Shown: positions 5,775 through 13,614, counted from the first letter of the stretch. The stretch: 20,154 nt of DNA from Oscillospiraceae bacterium (GCA_004556975.1 SFFD01000021.1:1-20154), one strand, 5' to 3'. The notes: a model not told the origin generated them from the sequence alone. Program-made: numbers and translations.

Positions 5775-8468
5775 TCACTGCTCCTCATCGGAAGCAAGTT
5801 TTCTTTCAAGCCACTGTTCCTTTGTAATAAGCACCTGACGGGGCTTGCTGCCCTCAAAGGGTCCAACAACGCCCATTTCTTCCATTTGGTCAATAATGCG
5901 CGCCGCCCGGGCATAGCCAAGCTTTAAACGGCGCTGTAAAAGCGAGGTAGAGGCCTGTCCCATTTCCACGACGCACTCAATGGCGGCGGGCAGCATCTCA
6001 TCCTTGTCGTCAAAGCCTCCGCCCTCGCCCGGGTCGGAAGAAGAGCCTTTTTTGCCTTTTTCCTGTACCGCAAGCTTTTCAATATCATCAAGTATTTCTT
6101 CGTCGTATGCGGCCGTGCCGCCGTCCTTAATAAACTTCACCACGTCCTCAACTTCCTTATCGCTTACAAAGCAGCCCTGAATACGGCTCGGCTTTTGGCA
6201 GCCGATGGGGCTGTAAAGCATATCGCCGCGTCCAAGAAGCTTTTCTGCGCCGCCGGTGTCAAGAATAATCCGGCTGTCGATAGAGGAAGAAACCGCAAAC
6301 GCCACGCGGCTTGGAATATTTGCCTTGATAAGTCCGGTGATAACATCTGCGGAGGGGCGCTGGGTCGCGATTACAAGATGCATGCCCGCCGCACGCGCCA
6401 TTTGCGCAAGACGGCAGATTGCGTCTTCGACTTCGCCCGGCGCCGCCATCATCAAATCTGCAAGCTCATCGATAATGATTACTATTTTCGGCATTTTTTC
6501 AAGGTCATCGCGGGCTTCGGCAAGTTCGTTGAAGCCCTTTATATCACGCACGCCGTTTTCTGCAAATGACTTATAGCGCTTAAGCATTTCTGAAACAGCC
6601 CAGTTAAGCGCTCCCGCCGCCTTGCGCGGGTCTGTCACTACGGGAACTAGCAGATGCGGTATGCCGTTATATATTCCAAGCTCCACAACCTTGGGGTCAA
6701 CCATAAGAAGGCGTACATCCTCCGGAGAAGACTTGTACAGCAAAGAGATTATCATTGAGTTTATGCAGACGGATTTACCCGAACCGGTGGAACCGGCAAT
6801 GAGCAAATGCGGCATTTTCGCAAGGTCGGCAACGGCCACTCTTCCGCTTATGTCGCGGCCGAGCGCCACCGTAAGCTTTGATTTTGCCGCTCTGAATTCG
6901 TCAGAATCAATGAGCTCTTTTATGCTTACCACATCGACATTGCGGTTCGGAACCTCTATGCCCACCGCCGCTTTATTTGGAATCGGCGCTTCGATTCGTA
7001 CGCCGCCCGCCGCAAGGTTAAGGGCAATATCGTCTGCAAGACCCGCTATTTTGCTTATTTTAACGCCCGCGCCCGGCTGAAGTTCGTACCTTGTGACAGC
7101 GGGGCCCCTGCTTATGTCTATAACTCTTGCCTGCACACCGAAGCTTTGCAGGGTGTTCACGAGCAAATCCGCATTGTTGCGAAGCTCCTCGGTTATGTCC
7201 GCAGAATTTATATGGGGAATGTCCTTGAGCAGGTTCACCGTGGGGAATGTGTAGGGCAGAATTTCGATATCCTCCATAATTTCGGTAATGCGCTGCTGCT
7301 CCGCCGCGGCAATCTCCTGATTCTGCTGCTTTTTATCCTTTGTGCTTGCCGGGTCGGACTGCATGGCGCGGCTTATAAGCGCTTCAAGCTGGGGGTCGCT
7401 CTTTGCGTCCTCCATCTGCTCCTCGGCGGGCTTTGCGTTTTCCATTTCCTTTTTAATCGCGGCGGTTTCTTTGTCCGCATCGGGCTTTTTCGCCGCTGGC
7501 TTAAAGCCGTTTATGACGCTGTCAATATCATCCTGCGGCATAGCCGCTTTTTTCTCTTCGGCGGAAACCACCTTAAAGCCATGTATAGGCTCTGCCGAGG
7601 CAACGTTCTTTCTCTGCGGCGCTGTAACCGCCGTAACCGCCGCCGGCTTTGCGGTGCCGTCTTCCCATGGAAGCGGTATATCTATATCGGAACGCGGTTC
7701 CTGCTCCTTTGCGCCGGCGGTCTGCTCCGTCTTTCCGAGAAGCTTTTCCTTGGAACGCCGCACCGCAGCGCTTGTGTTTTCATTCTGGTATTTTACAGGC
7801 TCGGAATCCAGCGGAATGTCAATCTGAAAGTTTTCTCTGCGCGCGGCGTCCGCTGCGCGATGCTGCTCCACCTGCTCATTATAAACTGTTTTTACTTTTT
7901 CGCCGGCTTTTTTAGTGCCGTCGGCAATTCCTCGCAGAGTTGTTCCCGTAATGAGCATGAGCACCGCCAAAATGAGCACAAGCTCCACAATTATAGCCGC
8001 GGTTCTTCCCATAAGAGCAAGCCCGGAAACGCCGAACACTATTGAAAGCACGCCGCCGCCGGTAAGCTCTTTTCCGTAATTGAAAAGCTGACCGATTTTT
8101 GTGAATACCCCGCCGGAAAGCTCCATATTTTCAGTAAAAACAGTAGTTATTCCGCTTAAAAGCAGAACAAGCACAAGACTTTCCCACCCCTGCGCGGTGG
8201 TTGAAAAAGTCGGCCGTTCCATTGTGTTCATCACCGCAAGATAAATGAATACGGGCCCTATAAGATACGCGCACCAGCCGAAAAGCCCGAATATCGCATA
8301 GTGAAGCGACTGCCAAAGGCTTTCTCCCTTTACAAAAGCAAGCGCCGTAAAAATTATTCCAAGGGCGAAGAAAATAATAGCATAAAGCTGACGCTGATTA
8401 GAAACTTCTTCTGCCTTTTTTGTTGTTTTGGTATTCTTTTTACTTTTTGTTGTCTTTTTTTCTGCCAT
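5775..8468 (-). CDS. ftsK: DNA translocase FtsK/SpoIIIE
   Basis: This is a septal DNA pump that clears or packages chromosomes at division or sporulation. The 897 residues divide into an N-terminal membrane anchor with hydrophobic segments at about 27-46, 53-80, 96-112 and 136-176, a charged linker to about 395, and the RecA-like motor. In the motor, Walker A is AGSTGSGKS (558-566) and Walker B is VIIIDELAD (663-671), followed by the ATQRPS motif. The C-terminal winged-helix gamma domain (about 826-880, ending near GSKPRQVL) reads orienting sequences. I chose the ATG at 8468 (MAEKKTT) because upstream in-frame residues look untranslated; its GGAG lies a rather long 12 bases upstream. Its place after tepA-ylzJ matches B. 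subtilis spoIIIE. Confidence 0.96.
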   Translation of the reverse strand: MAEKKTTKSKKNTKTTKKAEEVSNQRQLYAIIFFALGIIFTALAFVKGESLWQSLHYAIFGLFGWCAYLIGPVFIYLAVMNTMERPTFSTTAQGWESLVLVLLLSGITTVFTENMELSGGVFTKIGQLFNYGKELTGGGVLSIVFGVSGLALMGRTAAIIVELVLILAVLMLITGTTLRGIADGTKKAGEKVKTVYNEQVEQHRAADAARRENFQIDIPLDSEPVKYQNENTSAAVRRSKEKLLGKTEQTAGAKEQEPRSDIDIPLPWEDGTAKPAAVTAVTAPQRKNVASAEPIHGFKVVSAEEKKAAMPQDDIDSVINGFKPAAKKPDADKETAAIKKEMENAKPAEEQMEDAKSDPQLEALISRAMQSDPASTKDKKQQNQEIAAAEQQRITEIMEDIEILPYTFPTVNLLKDIPHINSADITEELRNNADLLVNTLQSFGVQARVIDISRGPAVTRYELQPGAGVKISKIAGLADDIALNLAAGGVRIEAPIPNKAAVGIEVPNRNVDVVSIKELIDSDEFRAAKSKLTVALGRDISGRVAVADLAKMPHLLIAGSTGSGKSVCINSMIISLLYKSSPEDVRLLMVDPKVVELGIYNGIPHLLVPVVTDPRKAAGALNWAVSEMLKRYKSFAENGVRDIKGFNELAEARDDLEKMPKIVIIIDELADLMMAAPGEVEDAICRLAQMARAAGMHLVIATQRPSADVITGLIKANIPSRVAFAVSSSIDSRIILDTGGAEKLLGRGDMLYSPIGCQKPSRIQGCFVSDKEVEDVVKFIKDGGTAAYDEEILDDIEKLAVQEKGKKGSSSDPGEGGGFDDKDEMLPAAIECVVEMGQASTSLLQRRLKLGYARAARIIDQMEEMGVVGPFEGSKPRQVLITKEQWLERKLASDEEQ

Positions 8469-8621
8469 CTTTTTTATACTCTCCAAAAATGTCTTTTGGT
8501 TTTCAGCCAAATGGGGAAAAGCTTTGCGGCGTGTTTTTTTAAGTTGCCGCACGTGCAGCCGGAATTTGCTTTGCCGAAGGCAAACAGCCAAATCAAATTG
8601 CCGGCACGCCGCGACCGTGGC

Positions 8622-9485
8622 TTAAAACCGCACCGCAGTCCCCGTTAAGTGCTCATATATTCCTATGCCGACGGCCGCAAGGCCGACAGCGATTAAATAC
8701 CACGCAAAATATGTAAAGCGGTCGTTCTTTACAAGGATTTTTACCGTTTTTATTGCGGCAAGCCCGACAAAAAGCGCAGCAGTCATGCCTGCCGCTGCCG
8801 CCGCAGGATTTATTTCCACCGTTCCGGAAATGACCCGCGGCAGTTCCAGCAAATTTGCCCCAAGCACCGCCGGAATTCCCATTATAAAAGAAAAAGCAAC
8901 CGCTTCTTCCCTTTCAACGCCCATAATAAGTCCCACCGAAATAGTGGAGCCGGAGCGCGAAAGCCCCGGAAGAGGCGCAATTCCCTGCATGACGCCCATG
9001 GCGAAAGCATCCTTCCACGTCATGTTCTCTGCGGTTCTTCCCCCGGCTTTTACACAGCGCGAAGAAACAATCAGCAAAACAGCCGTAAGCAAAAAGCATA
9101 TTCCCTCTGCCACTATGTCGCTGTCAGCGGCAAGCGCCGTATAAAAATCCGTAAGAAAGTAAAATCCGCAAAGGGGTAAAAGACTTATTATAAGCAAAAA
9201 AATCCGTCTTCTTGCCGGTAAAGCGCAGGTTTTATCAATATGCCCTGAAAAAATTTCTTTGCACATTCCGCAAAGCTCTCTGCACATTGCGGCAATCTCT
9301 TTTCTGAAAGCAATAAACACCGCCAGAAGTGTACCCAAATGAAGAAGTATTGAATATATTCCGGCGGCTTCTCCGCTTTCGCCGGAAAAGTGCTGCCAAA
9401 GTGAAAGATGTCCGCTGCTTGAAACCGGAAGAAATTCCGTCAGACCCTGAATAACTCCCTGCACCAGCGCATCAAAAATGCTCAT
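8622..9485 (-). CDS. uppP: Undecaprenyl-diphosphatase UppP (BacA family)
   Basis: This integral membrane phosphatase converts undecaprenyl diphosphate to the monophosphate, recycling the lipid carrier for peptidoglycan; family members confer basal bacitracin tolerance. The 287 residues begin MSIFDALVQGVIQGLTEFLP, containing the QGLTE and PVSSSGH motifs. The second catalytic motif, PGLSRSGSTISVG, is in the middle, and many hydrophobic segments follow. Length and motifs are normal. The ATG at 9485 is preceded by GGGG at about 9 bases. It lies between ylzJ and ftsK, genes that are adjacent in Bacillus, so it looks like an addition to that conserved cluster. About 150 bp separates it from ftsK. 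Confidence 0.95.
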   Translation of the reverse strand: MSIFDALVQGVIQGLTEFLPVSSSGHLSLWQHFSGESGEAAGIYSILLHLGTLLAVFIAFRKEIAAMCRELCGMCKEIFSGHIDKTCALPARRRIFLLIISLLPLCGFYFLTDFYTALAADSDIVAEGICFLLTAVLLIVSSRCVKAGGRTAENMTWKDAFAMGVMQGIAPLPGLSRSGSTISVGLIMGVEREEAVAFSFIMGIPAVLGANLLELPRVISGTVEINPAAAAAGMTAALFVGLAAIKTVKILVKNDRFTYFAWYLIAVGLAAVGIGIYEHLTGTAVRF

Positions 9486-9546
9486 TATATGTAAACCCCG
9501 CTTTTAAGATGAATTATGTAGCGAAGGCGGCAAAGCCGCAATCGTA

Positions 9547-9750
9547 TTATCTAATTTTATTCATCGTGCTGCCGGGAGAATACTCTGTGCGAAGATAATT
9601 TTTCAGGTCTGTTGAAATAAGGCGCGAAACTCGGAACCCCTCCGGCGTATCAATACCCTCAACATATCCTCCGGGAATTCTTCTTGATACCGGCCGCGGG
9701 TCGCAGGAGGGAAAAACGCTGTCCATAGGTTCTATTGTCCAAAGGAACAT
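9547..9750 (-). CDS. ylzJ: YlzJ-like small protein
   Basis: The 67-residue protein begins MFLWTIEPMDSVFP and ends with ISTDLKNYLRTEYSPGS. This agrees with the YlzJ-like family: a VFP near the N-terminus, a GGYVEG-type turn, and a STDPxxYLxPxYxPG ending. No biochemical function is established for the family. Its start codon overlaps the tepA stop as TAATG, indicating coupled translation, and tepA-ylzJ is a conserved Firmicute pair. That context is the main reason to treat so short a frame as real, together with the recognisable C-terminal motif. The C-terminal end here is slightly longer than the motif requires. Confidence 0.85.
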   Translation of the reverse strand: MFLWTIEPMDSVFPSCDPRPVSRRIPGGYVEGIDTPEGFRVSRLISTDLKNYLRTEYSPGSTMNKIR

Positions 9751-10538
9751 TATCTTTCCGCCTCCTCTTTTTTCTCTTCAATGAGGGAATAGAGGCATTT
9801 TATTGCGTCGGAAAGTCCGCCAAGGCGGTCGATAAGCCCTTCGTGAACTGCGGCTTCGCCATCCAGCACAGTGCCCACATCGGTGATAAGCTCGCCCGTT
9901 GTGAACATAAGCTCGCGAAAACGCTCCGCCTTTATGTGCGAATTGTCGGTCACAAACTTGGTTATGCGTTCCTGCATTTTGTCAAAATACGAAAGAGTCT
10001 GCGGTACGCCAAGCACAAGCCCGTTCATTCGCACGGGATGAATTGTCATTGTTGCCGAAGGCACAATGAACGAAACCTGTGCCGAACAGGCAAGCGGCAC
10101 GCCTATGGAGTGTCCTCCGCCAAGCACCAGTGAAACGGTGGGCTTGCTCATGCCTGAAATAAGCTCCGCAATGGCAAGTCCCGCTTCAACATCGCCGCCG
10201 ACGGTGTTAAGCATCACAATAAGCCCCTCGATTTCGGGGTCTTCCTCAATTGCCACAAGCTGCGGAATAACGTGCTCATATTTTGTGCTTTTATTTTGCG
10301 GCGGAAGGATATAGTGCCCTTCCACCTGGCCCACAACGGTAAGGCAGTGCACACAGTGCTTGCCCTTCGTTCTGGTTACGGAACCGGTCTTTATTATCTC
10401 TTCCGTTTGCTGTGCTGCGGAGTTTTCCTGCTCGTCGCCGCAGTCGCAGCTGTTTTTAATTTCATCAGCCATTGTGCCAAATACCGTCCCTTCAAAAGCT
10501 TTTACATCATTTTTTAGTATGCTTCCGAAAAACGGCAT
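9750..10538 (-). CDS. tepA: ClpP-like serine protease TepA (YmfB family)
   Basis: This is a ClpP-fold protein of the translocation-enhancing TepA family. The 262 residues include the oxyanion-strand motif NTVGGDV (111-117), the nucleophile in GGHSIG (Ser144), and the general base in TIHPVR (His167). The stretch around CLTVVGQVEGHYILPPQNK matches the family closely. The N-terminal 60 residues are variable and hold extra cysteines (CDC at 31-33, HCVHC at 61-65). The start is uncertain. The ATG at 10538 has no evident Shine-Dalgarno and lies about 25 bases from the predicted transcription start; the ATG at 10472 (MADEIKN) has a weak AAGGGA rather far upstream. It leads the tepA-ylzJ-uppP-ftsK-ftsY group. 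Substrates are unknown; in B. subtilis the protein has been linked to secretion and sporulation. Confidence 0.93.
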   Translation of the reverse strand: MPFFGSILKNDVKAFEGTVFGTMADEIKNSCDCGDEQENSAAQQTEEIIKTGSVTRTKGKHCVHCLTVVGQVEGHYILPPQNKSTKYEHVIPQLVAIEEDPEIEGLIVMLNTVGGDVEAGLAIAELISGMSKPTVSLVLGGGHSIGVPLACSAQVSFIVPSATMTIHPVRMNGLVLGVPQTLSYFDKMQERITKFVTDNSHIKAERFRELMFTTGELITDVGTVLDGEAAVHEGLIDRLGGLSDAIKCLYSLIEEKKEEAER

Positions 10539-10569
10539 TATACGGCATGATAAAATTATCGTATTTTAT

Positions 10570-10598
10570 ATTATATCAAATACATTTTAAATATACAA
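10570..10598 (-). promoter_or_regulatory. Extended -10 promoter for tepA operon
   Basis: On the minus strand TTGTAT (10598-10593) is followed after 17 bp by TATAAT (10575-10570), with TGA directly before it giving an extended -10. Transcription should start near 10563, leaving only about 25 bases before the tepA ATG at 10538. Confidence 0.7.
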
Positions 10599-10627
10599 GC
10601 AAAAAAATTGTTAAGAAAAGCTGCCTG

Positions 10628-10656
10628 TTGCTCATCTTCATACATTATGCTACAAT
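10628..10656 (+). promoter_or_regulatory. Promoter for the alarmone hydrolase gene
   Basis: TTGCTC (10628-10633), 17 bp, TACAAT (10651-10656), reading toward the gene at 10693, whose AAGGAGG ribosome binding site is at about 10679-10685. It is divergent from the tepA promoter with under 30 bp between their -35 boxes. Confidence 0.65.
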
Positions 10657-10692
10657 TCAATTATAGATAATAGGATGTAAGGAGGTACTTAT

Positions 10693-11253
10693 ATGGGTTT
10701 GTTACTTGATAAAGCGATTATTTTTGCGGTAAACGCCCACCGCGGCCAACTTCGCAAAGGGTCAAACGCGCCGTATATTCTTCACCCGATGGAAGCCTCC
10801 GCCATCGTCGCCGCCATGACCGACGATGAAGAAGTCATAGCCGCCGCGGTGCTTCACGATACGGTGGAGGATACCGCCGTCACCCTTGATGAAATTTGCG
10901 AACAGTTCGGCAAACGCGTTGCGGAGCTTGTTGCGGCGGAAAGCGAAAACAAGCGTGAGGATAAGCCCGCGGCTTCCACCTGGAAAATCCGCAAGGAGGA
11001 AACCATAGAGCGCCTTAAAACCGCGCCGAAAGAGGTAAAAATGCTCACCCTCGGTGACAAGCTCTCCAACATCCGCTCCATCTGCCGGGACTACGAAGCG
11101 CAGGGCGACGCGCTGTGGCAAAGATTCAACCAAAAGGACAAAAACGAGCACCGTTGGTACTACAAAAGCATAGCGGACTGCCTTTCCGACCTTTGCGAGT
11201 ACCCCGCCTACAAGGAATATGTGTTCCTTGCGGAAAAAACCTTCGGCGAATAA
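10693..11253 (+). CDS. Stand-alone HD-domain (p)ppGpp hydrolase, MESH1/SAH type
   Basis: The 186-residue protein corresponds to the hydrolase domain of RelA/SpoT without synthetase or regulatory domains. Visible active-site residues are H31 (after PYIL), H55-D56, E59-D60 (HDTVED) and D122/N126 (GDKLSN), the manganese- and substrate-binding set of MESH1-like enzymes. Expected role: removal of the 3' pyrophosphate from (p)ppGpp in the cytoplasm. A strong AAGGAGG site precedes the ATG by 7 bases. It has its own promoter and is followed after about 50 bp by a LysR gene, with a weak hairpin between. The hydrolase family call is strong; the exact substrate is inference, since related small HD proteins hydrolyse other nucleotides. 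Confidence 0.88.
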   Translation: MGLLLDKAIIFAVNAHRGQLRKGSNAPYILHPMEASAIVAAMTDDEEVIAAAVLHDTVEDTAVTLDEICEQFGKRVAELVAAESENKREDKPAASTWKIRKEETIERLKTAPKEVKMLTLGDKLSNIRSICRDYEAQGDALWQRFNQKDKNEHRWYYKSIADCLSDLCEYPAYKEYVFLAEKTFGE

Positions 11254-11275
11254 CCGCCGAAGGGCGGCGTGCTTT
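11254..11275 (+). terminator. Weak terminator after the alarmone hydrolase gene
   Basis: CCGCC-GAAG-GGCGG directly follows the stop codon and is followed by CGTGCTTTTT. The stem is short and the T run is delayed, so termination is probably partial and some transcripts may continue into the LysR gene. Confidence 0.4.
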
Positions 11276-11304
11276 TTGCAATACTTTTTTTGAGGTAGAG
11301 GATT

Positions 11305-12192
11305 ATGTACGACAACAATATAAGTACATTTATATGCGTATCCGAATGCGGAAGCCTGCTTAAAGCGGCGGAAAAGCTCTATCTTTCACCCAACGCCGTA
11401 AAAAAGCGAATAGACCGCCTTGAGGAAAGCATAGGCACTTGTTTGTTTTCGCGTTCGGCAAAGGGAATGACGCTGACCCCTGCGGGAAAAAGCTTTTATT
11501 TCGACTGCAAAAGGCTTGAGGAGGAAATGAACCTTGCCCTGGAGCGGGCAAGAAACATCGAGCTTAAAGAAAACGGCGTAATCCATCTTGGCATGATGGA
11601 CACGTTCTCGGATGAATTTATACTCTCCGATTGGTTCAACGCAAGAAATAAGCTTGGCAACAGAAAAATAGGCATTGCTTTTTTCGGAACTCAGCCCGAA
11701 AATATATCCGAAATGCTCGGCAGCATAGGAAAAAGCATTGACTGTGCCGTGGATATTGCGGATTCGGCGCTTGCCGAAAAGTACGGAACGGCAGTTACCG
11801 AAATATCAAAAGCGGAGCTTTGCTTTGCAATTCCTCCGGCACACCGGCTGTTCGGAAAAGAAAATATATCAGCCGAAGATTTCGGCGGAGAGAGCGTCAT
11901 AGTTCTGAAAAAGGAAAGAATACCGCTTTGGGATTCCCTTATGAAAGATATTTTCCTCGAATACAGTAATATAAAGCAGGAATACACTGATTCCTGCGGG
12001 ATAAAAACCTTCAATTTTGCCGAAACCGAAAGGAAAATAATCGTCACGCCGGAATATGCTCAAACCATAAATCCGTATTTCAGGTATTTTTCTCTCGGCC
12101 AAAAATATACCGTTCCTTTTGGAATATACCATTCTGAAAATGCAACGGAAACTGTTAAAAAATTTCTTGAAATTTTGCAAAATCCAAAGTAA
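11305..12192 (+). CDS. LysR-family transcriptional regulator
   Basis: The 295-residue protein has the LysR N-terminal winged helix-turn-helix at about residues 3-62. The recognition region reads SLLKAAEKLYLSPNAVKKRIDRLE and is followed by LFSRSAKGMTLTPAGK, the conserved wing and linker. The rest is an effector-binding domain with two substrate-binding lobes; the ligand cannot be read from sequence. AGAGGA precedes the ATG at 11305 closely. It is followed by a strong terminator and then by a dehydrogenase gene transcribed the same way from its own promoter. That dehydrogenase is the obvious candidate target, but LysR genes are more often divergent from their targets, so the link is inference. 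Confidence 0.92.
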   Translation: MYDNNISTFICVSECGSLLKAAEKLYLSPNAVKKRIDRLEESIGTCLFSRSAKGMTLTPAGKSFYFDCKRLEEEMNLALERARNIELKENGVIHLGMMDTFSDEFILSDWFNARNKLGNRKIGIAFFGTQPENISEMLGSIGKSIDCAVDIADSALAEKYGTAVTEISKAELCFAIPPAHRLFGKENISAEDFGGESVIVLKKERIPLWDSLMKDIFLEYSNIKQEYTDSCGIKTFNFAETERKIIVTPEYAQTINPYFRYFSLGQKYTVPFGIYHSENATETVKKFLEILQNPK

Positions 12193-12275
12193 TGCAATCG
12201 CACCTGCGGTGCCGATATAATTTCGGAGTAAAACAAAGATAATATTTGCTGTTTTAATTTTGCAGTTAGTGATTT

Positions 12276-12320
12276 AAGCGAAATAGTTTGCACTTTTAGT
12301 GCAATCTATTTCGCTTTTTT
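12276..12320 (+). terminator. Strong intrinsic terminator after the LysR gene
   Basis: AAGCGAAATAG pairs perfectly with CTATTTCGCTT, with a second inner stem TGCAC/GTGCA around TTTTA, followed by a run of T. It separates the LysR gene from the dehydrogenase promoter. Confidence 0.85.
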
Positions 12321-12324
12321 GAAA

Positions 12325-12353
12325 TTCACATAAAGCAAAACAGATGATATATT
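12325..12353 (+). promoter_or_regulatory. Promoter of the short-chain dehydrogenase gene
   Basis: TTCACA (12325-12330), 17 bp, TATATT (12348-12353), with TGA immediately before the -10 box. The expected transcription start is near 12360, followed by a leader of about 38 bases. Confidence 0.6.
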
Positions 12354-12357
12354 TAAG

Positions 12358-12369
12358 TTAACCTGTTAA
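12358..12369. promoter_or_regulatory. Candidate operator palindrome
   Basis: TTAAC-CT-GTTAA is a perfect 5-bp inverted repeat covering the predicted transcription start of the dehydrogenase gene, where a bound protein would block initiation. The binder is unknown; the adjacent LysR protein would more usually bind upstream of the -35 box. Confidence 0.4.
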
Positions 12370-12397
12370 TAATTTATTGAAAGCGGAGGTCGATTTT

Positions 12398-13156
12398 ATG
12401 GAAAGACTTGACGGAAAGAAAATTATTATTACCGGCGGCGCAAGCGGAATGGGAAGAACTACGGTAGAAAATTTTCCGGCTCTCGGCGCAAAAGTAGTTT
12501 TCTTTGACGTTAACGATAAAGACGGAGAAGAAGTTGAAAAAATATCCGGCGCAAAATATATTCATGTTGATGTTTCCGACGAGAAAAGCGTACAAGGCGG
12601 CTTCAAAGCAGCCGTTGAATACCTCGGCGGACTTGACGTACTTATCCACGCGGCGGCTATCGCGCCCCGCACACCCATTGAATACTGCACCTTTGAGCAG
12701 TGGAGAAAAGTGTTCTCCATAAACGCCGACGGCACATATCTTACCAATATGGAAGCTTTCAAATATATGAAAGATCAGGGCTACGGCAATATCGTAAACT
12801 TTACCAGCGCAAGCGCGTTTATAGTAAGCCCCTGGCAGCCCTGCTACGGCGCAAGCAAGGGCGCGGTAACATCCTGGAGCCGCGGTCTGGCAAAATGCCT
12901 TATGCCATATAACATCAGAGTAAATATGATTGCCCCCAACATTTGGACTCCTCTTACCGACAAGCTTGTGGAATCCATGAAGCCTGAGGAGAGAGAAGCG
13001 TTTTACGGCGGCATGAAGGGACTTATGCTCGGCGATAAGCCCGGCGACCTCATCGAGGATTACCTTCCCGTTATTGCCTTTGCCGCAAGCGACAGCGCAA
13101 AGTTTATTACCGGTCAAACCATTTCCGTTGACGGCGGCACAATGATGGTCAGATAA
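12398..13156 (+). CDS. Short-chain dehydrogenase/reductase (SDR), substrate unknown
   Basis: This is a classical 252-residue SDR. The Rossmann cofactor motif TGGASGMG is at 12-19, and Asp38 at the end of the second strand (FFDVND) suggests NAD(H) rather than NADP(H). The catalytic set is visible as Asn109, Ser137, Tyr150 and Lys154 (YGASK), and the C-terminal GQTISVDGG is typical. The usual NNAG segment is replaced by HAAAIA. The ATG at 12398 is preceded by GGAGG at 8 bases; an upstream ATG at 12377 lies before that site and is rejected. The gene is monocistronic, with its own promoter and terminator. Substrate cannot be assigned: 3-oxoacyl, sugar, polyol and bile-acid dehydrogenases all share this architecture. 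Confidence 0.92.
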   Translation: MERLDGKKIIITGGASGMGRTTVENFPALGAKVVFFDVNDKDGEEVEKISGAKYIHVDVSDEKSVQGGFKAAVEYLGGLDVLIHAAAIAPRTPIEYCTFEQWRKVFSINADGTYLTNMEAFKYMKDQGYGNIVNFTSASAFIVSPWQPCYGASKGAVTSWSRGLAKCLMPYNIRVNMIAPNIWTPLTDKLVESMKPEEREAFYGGMKGLMLGDKPGDLIEDYLPVIAFAASDSAKFITGQTISVDGGTMMVR

Positions 13157-13184
13157 TAATACCGTTTCTTTTTCTGCAAACAGG

Positions 13185-13230
13185 CGCGCTCCTCCGTGTT
13201 CATTTTGAGCACGGAGGAGCGCGTTTTTTT
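13185..13230 (+). terminator. Intrinsic terminator after the dehydrogenase gene
   Basis: CGCGCTCCTCCGTG (13185-13198) pairs perfectly with CACGGAGGAGCGCG (13210-13223) across an 11-base loop and is followed by seven T. This is a textbook rho-independent terminator. Confidence 0.92.
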
Positions 13231-13557
13231 ATTCCGCCGCCGTTTTGCGGTAAATTGATATGAAACAGCCCGTAATACTACGGAAGTGTGGTATCTCTCC
13301 GGCCGCTGGCAATGGAAGCAGTCGGCGGAAGCCTTTGAGCAAAATTACCATGCTAAGTATATTGTAACTGCTATTTTTTTGTGTTGCAATCCATCCACCG
13401 TAATCTGCACACCCCTTGAGGGTAAAATGCACACAGCAACGACCTTTCGTTAAATTGTTCAAGAATTTCATAAAGAAAAGGCTCTGTGGAAGCTGGTTGT
13501 CAGCGACTATAGAGCCTTAATTCTATCTATTTATCTTGAAAACGAACAGAAATTCAT
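13231..13557. other. Gene-free stretch with an unexplained inverted repeat
   Basis: I find no supported gene here. A minus-strand frame of 80 codons (13471-13229) has no ribosome binding site and no recognisable motif. The main structure is at 13479-13521: AAGGCTCT and AGAGCCTT enclose GCTG-GTTGT-CAGC, making a two-part hairpin. It could be the end of a decayed insertion sequence or a small non-coding element. Base composition is more AT-rich than in the neighbouring genes. Confidence 0.5.
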
Positions 13558-13613
13558 AAAAAATAATTGGAAACCAGAACAAATACACATTGTATCAATA
13601 CTGGTTTCCAATT
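13558..13613 (-). terminator. Terminator of the tRNA-Leu transcript
   Basis: AATTGGAAACCAG (13565-13577) pairs perfectly with CTGGTTTCCAATT (13601-13613). Read on the minus strand the stem begins two bases after the tRNA CCA end and is followed by ATTATTTTTT. The loop is long, about 23 bases. Confidence 0.75.
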
Positions 13614-13614
13614 G

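Noticed and set aside
4774..5838. 354-codon plus-strand frame opposite ftsY
   Set aside because: A shadow of ftsY, whose GTPase motifs are complete on the other strand.
12374..13117. 247-codon minus-strand frame opposite the dehydrogenase
   Set aside because: A shadow of the SDR gene, which has cofactor motif, catalytic tetrad, promoter and ribosome binding site on the plus strand.
13229..13471. 80-codon minus-strand frame after the dehydrogenase terminator
   Set aside because: No ribosome binding site and no recognised motif, and its 3' end abuts the terminator. A decayed insertion sequence remnant cannot be excluded but is not supported.
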